DNA of 64,000 bases from JBCAXA01 sp038534295 (lineage in GTDB: Bacteria; Pseudomonadota; Gammaproteobacteria; Steroidobacterales; Woeseiaceae): positions 1 through 64,000 of the forward strand of contig JBCAXA010000001.1 in assembly GCA_038534295.1 (NCBI GenBank), read 5' to 3'. Below the pieces are notes generated by a model, which worked only from the letters and a program-made list of their open reading frames with translations, had not been told where the DNA came from and searched no databases. Made by a program: the position numbers and the translations under genes. This document shows, in pieces, positions 17,919 to 26,903 of the stretch (its first letter is position 1; each line of letters opens with the position of its first letter).

Positions 17919-18922
17919 TCGCGATCCGTTTGTTGGCTGAGCGCCGCCGCCATTCCGGCACGGCACTCGAGAACGGCTGTATCGATGGCGTGACGAAACG
18001 CCACTGCATCAGCACCGCCATGGCTTTTGACAACAACGCCGTTTAAGCCGGCAAAAACGGCGCCATTATAATGTCTCGGGTCGACGCGTGCCTTGAGTCT
18101 TCGCAGAACGGGCCTGGCGATGAGGCCGCGCAGCCGCGAGCCGGTACTGCGATTAAAGGCGTCGCGCAGGAAGTCGGCCACCAGTGCCGCGGTTCCTTCC
18201 ATGGTTTTGAGCGCGACATTGCCGCTAAACCCATCGGTCACAATGACGTCGGCGACGTCGTCGAATAGCCGGTTGCCTTCGACGAAGCCAACGTAGTTGA
18301 CGGCCGAATCGTCCTCGAAGCGAGCCGCCGCATCGCGAATGACGTCATTGCCCTTGCCTTGTTCCTCGCCAATATTGAGCAAGGCGATTCGAGGTCGCGC
18401 GACGCCGGCGATCGCGCTCGATACTTCCGCTCCGAGGCGTGCAAACTGATGCAGCATATCGACCGAACAGTCGGTATTGGCGCCGAGATCCAGCATAAAG
18501 ACGCGGTTCTGGCGCGCTGGAATCTCCGCCACGATAGCCGGTCGATCAATGTCGGGCCGGGTTTTGAGCACGAACTTTGCCGTGGCCATCAGCGCACCGG
18601 TGTTGCCAGCGCTGATGCACGCGGAGGCGTCACCGCCACCGACCAGATTCACGGCGACGCGCATCGAGGAGTCTTTTTTGCGGCGCAGCGCTTCGGCAGG
18701 CGCATCGTGCATGGTGACGACTTCCGACGCGTGCTGGATGCGTAGCTGCGTGCCGAGTTGGTCGGTCGGCTTAAGGTGGGAACGCAGCGCTGGCTCATCG
18801 CCGACCAGTGTTACCGCCAGCGACCGATCGGCGCCGAGCGCATCGCGTACGGCATCGACAACGACAGCCGGCCCGCGATCGCCACTCATCGCATCGATGC
18901 TGAGGTGCAAAATTTGACTCAC
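17915..18922 (-). CDS. plsX: PlsX, phosphate acyltransferase
   Basis: A 335-residue PlsX. It converts acyl-ACP to acyl phosphate for phospholipid synthesis. Family segments include the N-terminal LSIDAMSGDRGP, DSSMRVAVNLV and ISAGNTGALMATAKFVL, and DVIVTDGFSGNVALKTMEGTA in the C-terminal half. It lies between rpmF and fabH in the conserved order. Confidence 0.96.
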   Translation of the reverse strand: MSQILHLSIDAMSGDRGPAVVVDAVRDALGADRSLAVTLVGDEPALRSHLKPTDQLGTQLRIQHASEVVTMHDAPAEALRRKKDSSMRVAVNLVGGGDASACISAGNTGALMATAKFVLKTRPDIDRPAIVAEIPARQNRVFMLDLGANTDCSVDMLHQFARLGAEVSSAIAGVARPRIALLNIGEEQGKGNDVIRDAAARFEDDSAVNYVGFVEGNRLFDDVADVIVTDGFSGNVALKTMEGTAALVADFLRDAFNRSTGSRLRGLIARPVLRRLKARVDPRHYNGAVFAGLNGVVVKSHGGADAVAFRHAIDTAVLECRAGMAAALSQQTDRE

Positions 18923-18992
18923 CGGAAAGGCGTACCGGTTGCTAGGCAGGAGGCATTCCTACCCATCGAATCGCGGCCGGTACCGCGAGCGC

Positions 18993-19190
18993 TTATTCGT
19001 CGTCGGAGCCGAAGTCTTCCTTCGGCGCAACAACCTGCTTGCCGCGATAGAAGCCGTCGGCGCTGACGTGATGGCGAAGGTGGGTTTCACCGGTCGTCGG
19101 TTCTACCGACAGCGTTTTGCCTTTGAGCTTGTCGTGTGCGCGGCGCATGCCTCGGGTCGAGGGCGTGCGGCGGTTTTGTTGTACAGCCAT
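18993..19190 (-). CDS. rpmF: 50S ribosomal protein L32
   Basis: A 65-residue L32 with the typical [21 protein letters not shown]-terminus and [20 protein letters not shown] core. The C-terminal acidic tail ([10 protein letters not shown]) is longer than in many homologues. It sits 12 bp after yceD in the conserved yceD-rpmF-plsX arrangement. Confidence 0.97.
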   Translation of the reverse strand: MAVQQNRRTPSTRGMRRAHDKLKGKTLSVEPTTGETHLRHHVSADGFYRGKQVVAPKEDFGSDDE

Positions 19191-19202
19191 GCGAATGCTC
19201 CA

Positions 19203-19769
19203 TTAGTCTTCAGTGTTCTTGCCGCCTGTCGGCGGTGTCGGCGATGCGTCGTCGTCGGTCGCATCACGCAGCAAATCCTCTAGTGCCGCAAACGGCCGCC
19301 GCGTCGACGGCTCGGTCGCTGGCTCTTCCGCGCTCGCAAAAGACACGCAGTCGTAGTCGTGCATAGGCGCCAGCGGCAAAGCCAACAGCGCATACTCGTC
19401 AATAATGTCACCGAGCGTCAGACCCGGATCGTCCAGCCACGAGTCCCACGGCTGTCCGTCGTCGTCGACGCCGTCATTCGCAACGACGACGTCGATCGGC
19501 GCCGTTACCGCCACGGTCATACGCTCCAAACAGCGCTGGCATCGGGTTGCCCACGCGAAGCTCGCGTTGCCGGTCAGCCGGCGCTGCTCCTGCCCGGCCG
19601 TGTCGGTGATGAGACTCGCTTCGAGAGCCACAGCGACGCGACCGTCTGTACCGCCGTCAAACTGCGCTGCCAGCCGCGGCAGATCGCAGACGGGCACGGT
19701 GAAATTCACTGGCCCCGACGCCCGGGTCGCCGCAACGAGACCGGTTGTCGCGGCAAAGTCCCTGGACAT
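19203..19769 (-). CDS. yceD: YceD/DUF177 23S rRNA accumulation protein
   Basis: A 188-residue DUF177 protein. The family cysteine motif is TRCQRCLERM near residue 76, followed by an acidic region and a D-I-I-DEYALLALPLAPMHD element characteristic of the family. In E. coli YceD is needed for normal 23S rRNA accumulation. The C-terminus ends in a low-complexity tail (TPPTGGKNTED). It heads the yceD-rpmF-plsX-fabH series and is divergent from the maf gene (63-bp gap). Confidence 0.9.
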   Translation of the reverse strand: MSRDFAATTGLVAATRASGPVNFTVPVCDLPRLAAQFDGGTDGRVAVALEASLITDTAGQEQRRLTGNASFAWATRCQRCLERMTVAVTAPIDVVVANDGVDDDGQPWDSWLDDPGLTLGDIIDEYALLALPLAPMHDYDCVSFASAEEPATEPSTRRPFAALEDLLRDATDDDASPTPPTGGKNTED

Positions 19770-19832
19770 AGCCGGCGGATGATAGGAGCATGCTGCGGCG
19801 GAGTCAAAGCCGCTGCAGCACGTGCCATCCCT

Positions 19833-20432
19833 GTGAACGCCAGCCCACCTCTGATCCTCGCCTCCGGCTCTCGCTACCGACGCGAGCTATTGCAGCGAAT
19901 AGTCGGCGAGTTTGCCGTTACAGCGGTGAATATTGACGAGAGCCGGCAAGGCCATGAATCGGCCGCGGCGATGGCAGCGCGGCTCGCTGCCAGCAAGGCG
20001 GCAGCCGCCGGGACCCAAGCCGGCATCGTGATCGGCAGTGACCAGACCGCGCTGGTCGGCACGAGCATCCTCGGCAAACCCGGTAATGCGCCGAACGCCG
20101 CACGACAACTCGCGCGGTGCAGCAGCCAAACCGTCGTCTTCTACACCGCCGTCGCCTTGCGCGGGCAAGACGCCGCGGGCGCGACGATCACCGACGATCA
20201 TTTGAACATAACCAGCGTCCGTTTCCGGGCGCTGTCGCCGGCGCTAATCGAGCGCTACGTCGCGTGCGATCAGCCGTTTGACTGCGCTGGTGGCTTCAAG
20301 GCAGAGGCCGCTGGGCCCGTGCTGTTCGAATCGATCACCTCGACGGACCCCACTGGGCTGGTCGGGCTACCGCTGTGCTGGCTGGCGGGCGCGCTCAGCC
20401 GGCACGGCGTCGAGCTGCTCGCGGACCGGTGA
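19833..20432 (+). CDS. Maf/YceF-like nucleotide pyrophosphatase
   Basis: A 199-residue Maf-fold protein. Visible elements are PPLILASGSRYRRELL at the N-terminus, NIDESRQGHESAAAMAARLAASKA, GSDQ in VIGSDQTAL, and LGKPG. E. coli YceF hydrolyses 7-methyl-GTP, and the SRYRR loop is closer to YceF than to the dTTP/UTP-acting YhdE. The usual G-E-P after DE is G-H-E-S here, a modest deviation. The GTG at 19833 was chosen because family homology begins only a few residues later; an ATG at 19779 would add 18 residues. No strong ribosome-binding site was seen for either. Confidence 0.85.
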   Translation: MNASPPLILASGSRYRRELLQRIVGEFAVTAVNIDESRQGHESAAAMAARLAASKAAAAGTQAGIVIGSDQTALVGTSILGKPGNAPNAARQLARCSSQTVVFYTAVALRGQDAAGATITDDHLNITSVRFRALSPALIERYVACDQPFDCAGGFKAEAAGPVLFESITSTDPTGLVGLPLCWLAGALSRHGVELLADR

Positions 20433-20435
20433 CGG

Positions 20436-21398
20436 CTACTGCTGGCGCCGCAGCCGCCCGAGCACCTGATCGAGATCGCCAGCCAGCGGGCAATTGAACA
20501 GCTGCTCATTGCCCGATTCATCGGCAAAAGCAATCGACTGAGCGTGCAAAAACAGCCGCGTGAGGCCAACCGCGCGCAGAGCTTTGTCGGCCTGCGAATC
20601 ACCGTAGCGCTCATCGCCGGCTAGCGGGTGCTCGGCCGCCGCGGCATGCACGCGGATCTGATGCGTCCGGCCGGTGACCGGCTCGGCGCTCAACAGCGTC
20701 AAACCGTCGTAGAACGCCTGCGGCGCGAATCGGGTCAACGACGGTTTGCCGGAACGGTCAACGACAACGTGGCGCTCGCCGCCTTGCCGATGGCGCACTT
20801 CCAGCGGCAAATCGATGTCTGCCTGACCGTGCGACCAGTGACCGATGCAACCAGCCAGATAGCGCTTGGACACATCACCGGCGCGAAAGGCGGCGTGCAG
20901 AGCCCGCAGCGCGCTGCGCCGTTTGGCGACGACCACAACGCCACTGGTGGAGCGGTCCAGCCGATGCACGAGCGCAGCCTCGGCAAGATCAGCCCGCCAC
21001 TGGCGCAGCGTCTCGATCATTCCCAGGCGAACGCCGCTGCCGCCGTGCACGGCCATCCCAGCCGGCTTATCGATGACAATAAGCTTTTTGTCCTCGAAAA
21101 TGACCCGATCGCCCAGCGCGTCGCGAAGATGCTGAGGCGCACTCGGCGGTGCGGATGGATTCAGGGTCACCGGCGGCAGCCGCACTTGATCGCCGACGCT
21201 GAGACGCTGTTTTGGCGTCGCTCGGCGACCGTTGACACGAACTTCGCCCTTGCGCAGCAAGCGGTACACCCGACTCCGCGGCAGCCCTTTGAACGCCGCT
21301 GCGACGAAGTTATCGAGCCGCTGGCCGTCACCGTCCTCATCGACTGTCACGGTGCGGACCGAAGTCCTGACCGCCGTCGGCTTTGTGAGCTCGGACAA
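20436..21398 (-). CDS. rluC: RluC, 23S rRNA pseudouridine synthase
   Basis: A 320-residue RluC with an N-terminal S4 RNA-binding domain (QRLDNFVAAAFKGLPRSRVYRLLRKGEVRVNG) and a pseudouridine synthase domain with the catalytic motif HRLDRSTSG, whose D is the nucleophile. Other segments are IVIDKPAGMAVHGGSG and EPVTGRTHQIRVH. RluC modifies U955, U2504 and U2580 in E. coli 23S rRNA. The TTG start at 21398 gives a length close to E. coli RluC (319). It is divergent from rne, as in E. coli. Confidence 0.93.
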   Translation of the reverse strand: MSELTKPTAVRTSVRTVTVDEDGDGQRLDNFVAAAFKGLPRSRVYRLLRKGEVRVNGRRATPKQRLSVGDQVRLPPVTLNPSAPPSAPQHLRDALGDRVIFEDKKLIVIDKPAGMAVHGGSGVRLGMIETLRQWRADLAEAALVHRLDRSTSGVVVVAKRRSALRALHAAFRAGDVSKRYLAGCIGHWSHGQADIDLPLEVRHRQGGERHVVVDRSGKPSLTRFAPQAFYDGLTLLSAEPVTGRTHQIRVHAAAAEHPLAGDERYGDSQADKALRAVGLTRLFLHAQSIAFADESGNEQLFNCPLAGDLDQVLGRLRRQQ

Positions 21399-21411
21399 GT
21401 TCTTGCCCCGA

Positions 21412-21440
21412 TTGCTACGCCATAATCCGCCTGTTATATT
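21412..21440 (+). promoter_or_regulatory. Candidate sigma-70 promoter for rne
   Basis: TTGCTA (21412-21417) and TATATT (21435-21440) are spaced by exactly 17 bp. The -10 matches 5 of 6 and the -35 4 of 6 consensus positions. A start near 21447 gives an rne leader of about 340 nt, similar to the 361-nt leader of E. coli rne. Confidence 0.6.
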
Positions 21441-21785
21441 AACTTGTCGAACACGGTTTCTAAGCCGTTGTATCGCATTAAATTTGTGGGGCAGCCCCGA
21501 CGCGGTGGCTGCCATTTCCGACGCCGCGCTGGCCGCGGCGAGTTCGCAGATTCTGAACGGGTGCAGCCGCTTTTTAGAACACGGCAGCTGCCCACTGCGA
21601 GGTCTAGATGCTGTTATTGATGCTGTGGCGTTACGTCCAAGCCGTGCCGTTTGTGCGCGTCGCGACGTGGTACGCGGCAGCATCGGTTCGTCCGACGCTG
21701 CCGGCAGAGCCCGCGGCGGCGCCGACGAGCGCCTGGTTCCATCCCGTTCGGACCTGCGACAAGAAGCAACAAAAAGCAGGACTCA
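21441..21785 (+). promoter_or_regulatory. Long structured 5' leader of rne
   Basis: This 345-base stretch between rluC and rne holds no gene that I can support. Two strong hairpins are visible: a 7-bp stem GGCAGCC/GGCTGCC (21490-21496 with 21507-21513) and a 12-position stem with one mismatch and the loop TTCGT (21675-21686 with 21692-21703). A weaker imperfect one lies around 21572-21592. In E. coli, RNase E binds hairpins in its own leader and shortens the mRNA half-life. The matching position and length suggest the same feedback here; this is inference. Confidence 0.55.
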
Positions 21786-24440
21786 ATGAAAAGAATGCTC
21801 ATAAACGCAACTCAGGAAGAGGAGTTGCGAATGGCGTTGGTCGATGGCCAGCGTCTTTACGATCTCAACATCGAACACCCCTCCCGGGAACGTAAGAAAG
21901 CCAATATTTACAAAGGTCGCATTACCCGCATCGAGCCAAGTCTCGAAGCGGCTTTTGTCGACTATGGCGCCGAACGCCACGGCTTTTTACCGCTCAAGGA
22001 AATCTCACCGGAGTATTTCGTCGACGGTGCGTCTGGCGAAGGCCGCGTCAATATTCGCGATGTACTGCGCGAAGGTCAGGACATCGTTGTCCAGATCGAC
22101 AAAGAGGAGCGCGGCAACAAGGGCGCTGCCTTAACGACGTTTGTCAGCCTCGCTGGCCGCTTCATTGTCTTGAAGCCGAATAAGCCCCGCTCTGGCGGCG
22201 TATCGCGACGTATCACCGGCGAAGACCGCGATCTCGCGCGTGACTCGCTCGACCAAGTCGACATTCCGGACGGCATGAGCGTCATTTTGCGCACGGCCGG
22301 CATTGGCCGTGGCCCGGAAGAGCTCGATTGGGACGTCCAGAACCTGTTAGGGATCTGGAACGCCATTCTGAAAGTTGTCGTCGAGCGACCGTCGCCGTTC
22401 CTTATCTACCAGGAGCGCGATGCGGTCATTCGCTCGCTGCGTGACTACATGTCGAACGAGATCGGCGAAGTCCTGATCGACAACAAGACGACGTTTGGCG
22501 AGGCACGTGACTTTGTTGAGCAGGTCATGGCGCACAACGTGCGCAAGATCAAGTTTTACGAAGACACGGTCCCGCTGTTTACGCGCTACCAAATCGAAAG
22601 CCAGATCGAATCGGCCTTCTCGCATGCGGTAACGCTGCCATCCGGCGGCAGCCTGGTGATCGATCACACCGAAGCGTTAATTTCGATCGACATTAACTCG
22701 GCGCGCGCGACCAAAGGCGATGACATCGAAACCACCGCCTTAAACACCAATCTCGAGGCCGCCGACGAAATCGCTCGGCAGCTGCGGCTGCGCGATCTTG
22801 GCGGCCTGATCGTTATCGATTTCATCGATATGGGACCGCAGAAAAACCAGCGCGCCGTGGAAAATCGCTTGCGCGATGCCGTACGTATCGACCGCGCGCG
22901 GGTGCAAATCGGCAAGATTTCGCGGTTCGGTCTGTTGGAAATGTCGCGACAACGTTTGCGCCCGTCGCTCGGCGAATCCGCTAACGAGGTGTGCCCGCGA
23001 TGCAACGGCATGGGCAACATCCGCAGTGTCGAATCACTGGCACTGGCAATTTTGCGCCTTGTCGGTGAAGAAGCGCGCAAAGAGCGCACGTCGAAGGTTA
23101 TCGCGCAGCTACCGTCCGATGTGGCGACCTATTTGCTAAACGAAAAGCGCGAGTGGGTGCAAAGTCTCGAAGACAACAACGACGTGCAGATTGTGTTAAT
23201 CGCCAATCCGGCGCTCGACACGCCGCACTACTCGATCCGCCGAGTTCGTGACGACCAGAATGAGCTGCCGGAAAATTCGGGTGCGAGTTACGCACTGTCG
23301 GAGGGCGACGAAGCTGACGCGGAACCGGCGTGGACGAACGGCAAAGGCCCGGGCGAACAAGCCGCGGTTGTCGCCGTTGCGCCAACCACGCCGGCACCGG
23401 CGCCGCAGCCCGTCGCCGAGCCGCAGAAACCCGGCCTGTTCGTCCGTCTGTGGCGGGCGTTGTTCGCTGCCGGCGATGAGAAACCGACGGCGAAGAAGAA
23501 ACGCAAACAAGCGCGGCGCGGCAAAAACGACGCAGGTGCGAAAGCGCGCAGTGGTAACGCCAAACGCTCGGCGAAAAGCACGCGCAAGCGCAAGGACGCA
23601 AATGAAGCGCGATCCGCTAAAGAGCGCTCTGCGGGCAAAGATCGCGGCAGTAGCGAGCGTGCCGCGAACGCAAAGCACAAGGACGATCGGTCCGAGTCGC
23701 CGCGCAAGCGCAACAAGCGCGCAAAGAACGCCGACAACGGCAAACAAAGCAACGACAAGGCCGCGCAATCTGCGCCAAAGAACGCCGAGCAAGCTGAAAC
23801 AGCAGCCGGCGCAGACGGAAGTCGCAAACGACGCCGCTCGCGGGGCCGGCGCCGCAACCGCAACGCAGAATCACAGAGCGCTGTGGGCAACGGCAATGCA
23901 CAGGACGCAGCGCCCAGCCCTAGCAAGCCAGACGGCGACGTGAACGACAAAAAGGCGAAGAGCGCCGAGACGGCGCAGACTAGCGATCGCCGCGATGCAG
24001 GCAATGCACAACCGGCTACCGCCAACGTTTCGCCGCCACCCGCAAACCGCGGCAACGTCGACTCGAGCCCGACGATCAACGGCGGCGCCAGCGCTCAAGC
24101 AAAGCGTGATACCGCGAAGCCAGCCACCGCATCCAATGGCAGCGCTCAAGGGCCGGCGCCGGTGCCGGAGCAACCGACAGCTGCGCCGAAACCGGCGCCT
24201 TCGCCGCCTGCAAAACCAGCAAGCGAGGCGAAGTCGGCGCCAAACGCCGACGCTGGAAAACCGGTCGCGCCGGCGCCAAGCGTGCCGAAGGCACCGCCGT
24301 CAGCGCCAAGTGCGCTGCCGCCGTCGTCAGGTCCGGCCGACAAATCGAACTCGCCCGACAAGGATCGGTTATTGCCGTGGGAAAGCGCGCCGGGCGTGAC
24401 TGACCGACGCTATACCGGCAGCGTCAGCGACAACGACTAG
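21786..24440 (+). CDS. rne: RNase E, degradosome endoribonuclease
   Basis: An 884-residue RNase E. The catalytic half has [31 protein letters not shown], an S1 domain ([24 protein letters not shown]), the DNase-I-like region with the metal-binding aspartates in [12 protein letters not shown] and [10 protein letters not shown], and the Zn-link cysteines in [11 protein letters not shown]. From about residue 550, [18 protein letters not shown] resembles the amphipathic membrane-targeting segment of E. coli RNase E. A long disordered C-terminal region, basic then Ala/Pro-rich, follows and should carry degradosome contacts. The last 30 residues include the less repetitive [13 protein letters not shown]. 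The stop overlaps the convergent phosphatase stop (CTAG). Confidence 0.96.
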   Translation: MKRMLINATQEEELRMALVDGQRLYDLNIEHPSRERKKANIYKGRITRIEPSLEAAFVDYGAERHGFLPLKEISPEYFVDGASGEGRVNIRDVLREGQDIVVQIDKEERGNKGAALTTFVSLAGRFIVLKPNKPRSGGVSRRITGEDRDLARDSLDQVDIPDGMSVILRTAGIGRGPEELDWDVQNLLGIWNAILKVVVERPSPFLIYQERDAVIRSLRDYMSNEIGEVLIDNKTTFGEARDFVEQVMAHNVRKIKFYEDTVPLFTRYQIESQIESAFSHAVTLPSGGSLVIDHTEALISIDINSARATKGDDIETTALNTNLEAADEIARQLRLRDLGGLIVIDFIDMGPQKNQRAVENRLRDAVRIDRARVQIGKISRFGLLEMSRQRLRPSLGESANEVCPRCNGMGNIRSVESLALAILRLVGEEARKERTSKVIAQLPSDVATYLLNEKREWVQSLEDNNDVQIVLIANPALDTPHYSIRRVRDDQNELPENSGASYALSEGDEADAEPAWTNGKGPGEQAAVVAVAPTTPAPAPQPVAEPQKPGLFVRLWRALFAAGDEKPTAKKKRKQARRGKNDAGAKARSGNAKRSAKSTRKRKDANEARSAKERSAGKDRGSSERAANAKHKDDRSESPRKRNKRAKNADNGKQSNDKAAQSAPKNAEQAETAAGADGSRKRRRSRGRRRNRNAESQSAVGNGNAQDAAPSPSKPDGDVNDKKAKSAETAQTSDRRDAGNAQPATANVSPPPANRGNVDSSPTINGGASAQAKRDTAKPATASNGSAQGPAPVPEQPTAAPKPAPSPPAKPASEAKSAPNADAGKPVAPAPSVPKAPPSAPSALPPSSGPADKSNSPDKDRLLPWESAPGVTDRRYTGSVSDND

Positions 24441-24901
24441 CGTAGCGCTTCTAGCAGCCTTTCGGTCGCGTCCTCGACCAAGTCGAGGACGTGCTCGAAG
24501 CCGCGGGTGCCGCCGTAGTATGGGTCCGGAACATCGCGTCCACGCATAACGGGATCGCCGGCGTAATCGAGCAGCAGGCCGACATCCGCCGAACCGACGT
24601 CTGGACGTCGTGACGCGAGCAGGTCGAGATTGTCGCGGTCCATCGCCAAGATCAGTCCGAAGCGGTCATAGTCGTCGTCACAAACGCGACGGGCGCGAAT
24701 TCCGCGCAAGTCGTAACCGCGCGCCGACGCTGCGGCAATAGCCCGGTGATCCGGCGGCTCACCGGCGTGATAGGCGTGAGTTCCGGCCGAATCGATCAGC
24801 CAACGTGGGTCGTCGCCGGCACGATGTCGAAACACCGCTTCGGCGGTTGGCGACCGGCAGATATTGCCCATGCAAACGAAAAGAACGCGTCGTTCCGACA
24901 A
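24437..24901 (-). CDS. Low-molecular-weight protein tyrosine phosphatase
   Basis: A 154-residue LMW-PTP with the P-loop [14 protein letters not shown] (Cys10 nucleophile, Arg16) and the general-acid aspartate in [25 protein letters not shown] is typical. There is no capsule or BY-kinase gene in the window, so no Wzb-Wzc role can be assigned. In many gammaproteobacteria a gene like this sits alone near rne or kdsB. It converges on rne and the two stops share the palindrome CTAG. Confidence 0.92.
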   Translation of the reverse strand: MSERRVLFVCMGNICRSPTAEAVFRHRAGDDPRWLIDSAGTHAYHAGEPPDHRAIAAASARGYDLRGIRARRVCDDDYDRFGLILAMDRDNLDLLASRRPDVGSADVGLLLDYAGDPVMRGRDVPDPYYGGTRGFEHVLDLVEDATERLLEALR

Positions 24902-24995
24902 AGTGCTAACCCGCTAGACCTCAAACCGCGAAGCGTAGCGCGGATCGTAGGGTTACGTCATCGACGGAGGACGCGTCACGGGCTTGTCGTTCGAT

Positions 24996-25715
24996 TCACC
25001 CCGTGGAGATGCGCTTGGCTTTGCCAAGCACGAGACGCGGCAGACGCGCGGTATCGCCAGTGGCGACGCGCAGTAACTCGCCGGTTCGCGAGCGTTTCGG
25101 CACGCGCGGCACGCTCAATATCTGGCGGCGAGCATCAACCAGGCGAGACTTCTGCGCCGCGCGCAATTCGCCGGTCGGGTCATTGCGCAACCCGCCTTCC
25201 TCGAGCACGTTGAGAATATAGAGCTCGATGTAGCGGTTGTAGTCGGCGGCATAGTCGGCCAACCACGTATCGAAAACCGCGTCATGCATGAAGCGATCGC
25301 CAATGGCCAGCAGACAATAATGGCTGGATGCAGACTGCACGAACTCGCGATGCTCGTTGAGAATCGCCGCGAACTCATCGCCCCTACGTCCGTATAAATA
25401 ACGGAAAAAGTACCGGCGCTCATCGTGATTCCAATCACCGGTTCGAAGCACTTCGAACAGCGACTTGCGGTGAATTTGCGATAGCGCTTGCTCGCGAAGC
25501 GAGTACAGCTGGCCACCGACCGTCGAGCGCCCGGCAACTTGCGCCATCAGGCGATCATGCTGTGCTTCCCACGCAACAAAGCCTTGCGAATCCTCGAGGA
25601 GCCGTTCTGCCGCAACAGAATGACTGGAGCCGCGTTCCCCATTTACCGCGGCCGTGGTAAGCGCTTGCTCCGAAACTTCCATGAGCTTGCGTTTGCTAAA
25701 TGTACGAAACGCCAT
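24996..25715 (-). CDS. Unrecognised 239-residue protein
   Basis: I do not recognise this protein. The frame is intact, starts at ATG with AAGGA 6 nt upstream, and has normal GC-rich codon use. It has a basic N-terminus (MAFRTFSKRKLMEVSEQAL), a charged helical centre including SQIHRKSLFEVLRTGDWNHDERRYFFRYLYGRRGDEFAAILNEH, a hydrophobic, tyrosine-rich stretch (FDTWLADYAADYNRYIELYILNVLEEGG), and a basic C-terminus (VPKRSRTGELLRV, LGKAKRIS). No signal peptide or transmembrane segment is seen. A nucleic-acid-binding or ribosome-associated role is only a guess from charge. It lies 189 bp downstream of yeiH and 94 bp upstream of the phosphatase gene, with a strong inverted repeat 32 bp before its start. 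Confidence 0.75.
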   Translation of the reverse strand: MAFRTFSKRKLMEVSEQALTTAAVNGERGSSHSVAAERLLEDSQGFVAWEAQHDRLMAQVAGRSTVGGQLYSLREQALSQIHRKSLFEVLRTGDWNHDERRYFFRYLYGRRGDEFAAILNEHREFVQSASSHYCLLAIGDRFMHDAVFDTWLADYAADYNRYIELYILNVLEEGGLRNDPTGELRAAQKSRLVDARRQILSVPRVPKRSRTGELLRVATGDTARLPRLVLGKAKRISTG

Positions 25716-25746
25716 TCACTATCCTTGAGAAACTGCGCGAAGTAAC

Positions 25747-25770
25747 GTTTCAAATCATTTGATTCGAAAC
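25747..25770. repeat. Inverted repeat, candidate operator upstream of the 239-residue protein
   Basis: GTTTCAAATCA (25747-25757) and TGATTCGAAAC (25760-25770) are reverse complements apart from one position, with a TT centre. It is the only AT-rich palindrome in a 189-bp gap (25716-25904). A third, 7-bp copy of the core (TGATTTG) occurs at 25801-25807. The gap otherwise shows no gene; a perfect TTGACA on the minus strand lacks a matching -10. The shape fits a dimeric regulator site, but a weak terminator for yeiH is an alternative. Confidence 0.45.
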
Positions 25771-25904
25771 GGATCCTCGCGCTCACTGCGCTCGCTGTTC
25801 TGATTTGACCCCGTTAACGTCGCATTGCGTCGACGCGCTGCGCAGTTTGCGTCTCAAATATGTCAAAGCTATGACACCGAGTCCATACGTATTTCACACG
25901 ATAT

Positions 25905-26897
25905 TTAGAGTTTGTTGAGCAACGTCACCGCCCCGACGACGAGCCCGAATTGGAACGCCGATTGCACAATGATCGTTCGCACCAAGGCCAGTGGTGCTTG
26001 TCGAAGCGACTGCAGATCGGTTTGCAAACCGATCGCGCCGACCGCCATCAGCAGCAGAATACTGGACGCCCAAGTCGTTAACTCACGCAGACTCGGCGGC
26101 AGAAACCCGAGCGATGACACCGCCGCCAGAATCACAAATGTCCACAGAAACCACGGCAAACCAATCCGCGCGTGCTGACGCTCGGTCGCATGACACGCGA
26201 CGCGATAGGCAAGCCACAATACCGCCGGCACCAGACATGCAACGCGTAGCATCTTGACCGTTACGGCTTTGACGCCCACATCCGGCGACACAGCGAATCC
26301 CGCCCCGACGACCTGCGCAACATCATGGATTGCCGCCCCGAGAATGACGGCCGTAGCGTTGGCATCGAAGCCCAACGCCTGTACGAGCAGCGGATAGCCG
26401 ATCATCACCGCGGTACTCAACAAACTGACGATGACGATGACCAGCGCGGTGTCGCGCACGAGTCCGGCTCGCGACGGCATTATCGCTGACGCTGCAAGCG
26501 CCGCCGATGCGCCGCAAATTGCCACCGAGGTCGCACTGATGCGAGCAAGGTCGCCGCTCAGCCCTGCACGGCGCGCCAGCCAGATTCCACCGCCCAAGGT
26601 TGCCGCAACGCTCGCAAGCACAACAGCAATTGCTGCCGGTCCCAGATCGACGAGATCGTCCAGCACGACACGCGCGCCCAACAGCGCCACGCCGATACGC
26701 AATAGCGTACGCGCGCTAAAGGCCACTCCGTGCTCGACGACATGAAACCGCGGATTGCCGACCGCCCGAACAGCGACGCCGAGCAGCAGTACGCCGAGCA
26801 TTGCCGGCACGGCGGCGTACTCGTCCAATAGCCGGGCAGCGATGACCAGCACGGCGCAAACGACTACGCCGCTGAGCAGCGCCGACACGCGACTCAT
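25905..26897 (-). CDS. YeiH/UPF0324 family putative anion (sulfate) exporter
   Basis: A 330-residue, very hydrophobic protein with about ten membrane spans. Family signatures are TSVAICGASAALAASAIMP, AVILGAAIHDVAQVVGAGFAVSPDVGVKAVTVKMLRV, and the C-terminal GLQTDLQSL. Members are annotated as putative sulfate exporters, and a YeiE-type regulator often sits beside enteric yeiH; none is here. The ATG at 26897 was preferred to the GTG three bases upstream. It follows kdsB by 6 bp on the same strand, so it may be the tail of the lipid A operon. Confidence 0.88.
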   Translation of the reverse strand: MSRVSALLSGVVVCAVLVIAARLLDEYAAVPAMLGVLLLGVAVRAVGNPRFHVVEHGVAFSARTLLRIGVALLGARVVLDDLVDLGPAAIAVVLASVAATLGGGIWLARRAGLSGDLARISATSVAICGASAALAASAIMPSRAGLVRDTALVIVIVSLLSTAVMIGYPLLVQALGFDANATAVILGAAIHDVAQVVGAGFAVSPDVGVKAVTVKMLRVACLVPAVLWLAYRVACHATERQHARIGLPWFLWTFVILAAVSSLGFLPPSLRELTTWASSILLLMAVGAIGLQTDLQSLRQAPLALVRTIIVQSAFQFGLVVGAVTLLNKL

Positions 26898-26903
26898 CAC
26901 AGC

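Noticed and set aside
23196..24399. Several long open frames on both strands across the rne C-terminal half
   Set aside because: The region is low-complexity and GC-rich, which suppresses stops in all frames; only the rne frame has family homology.
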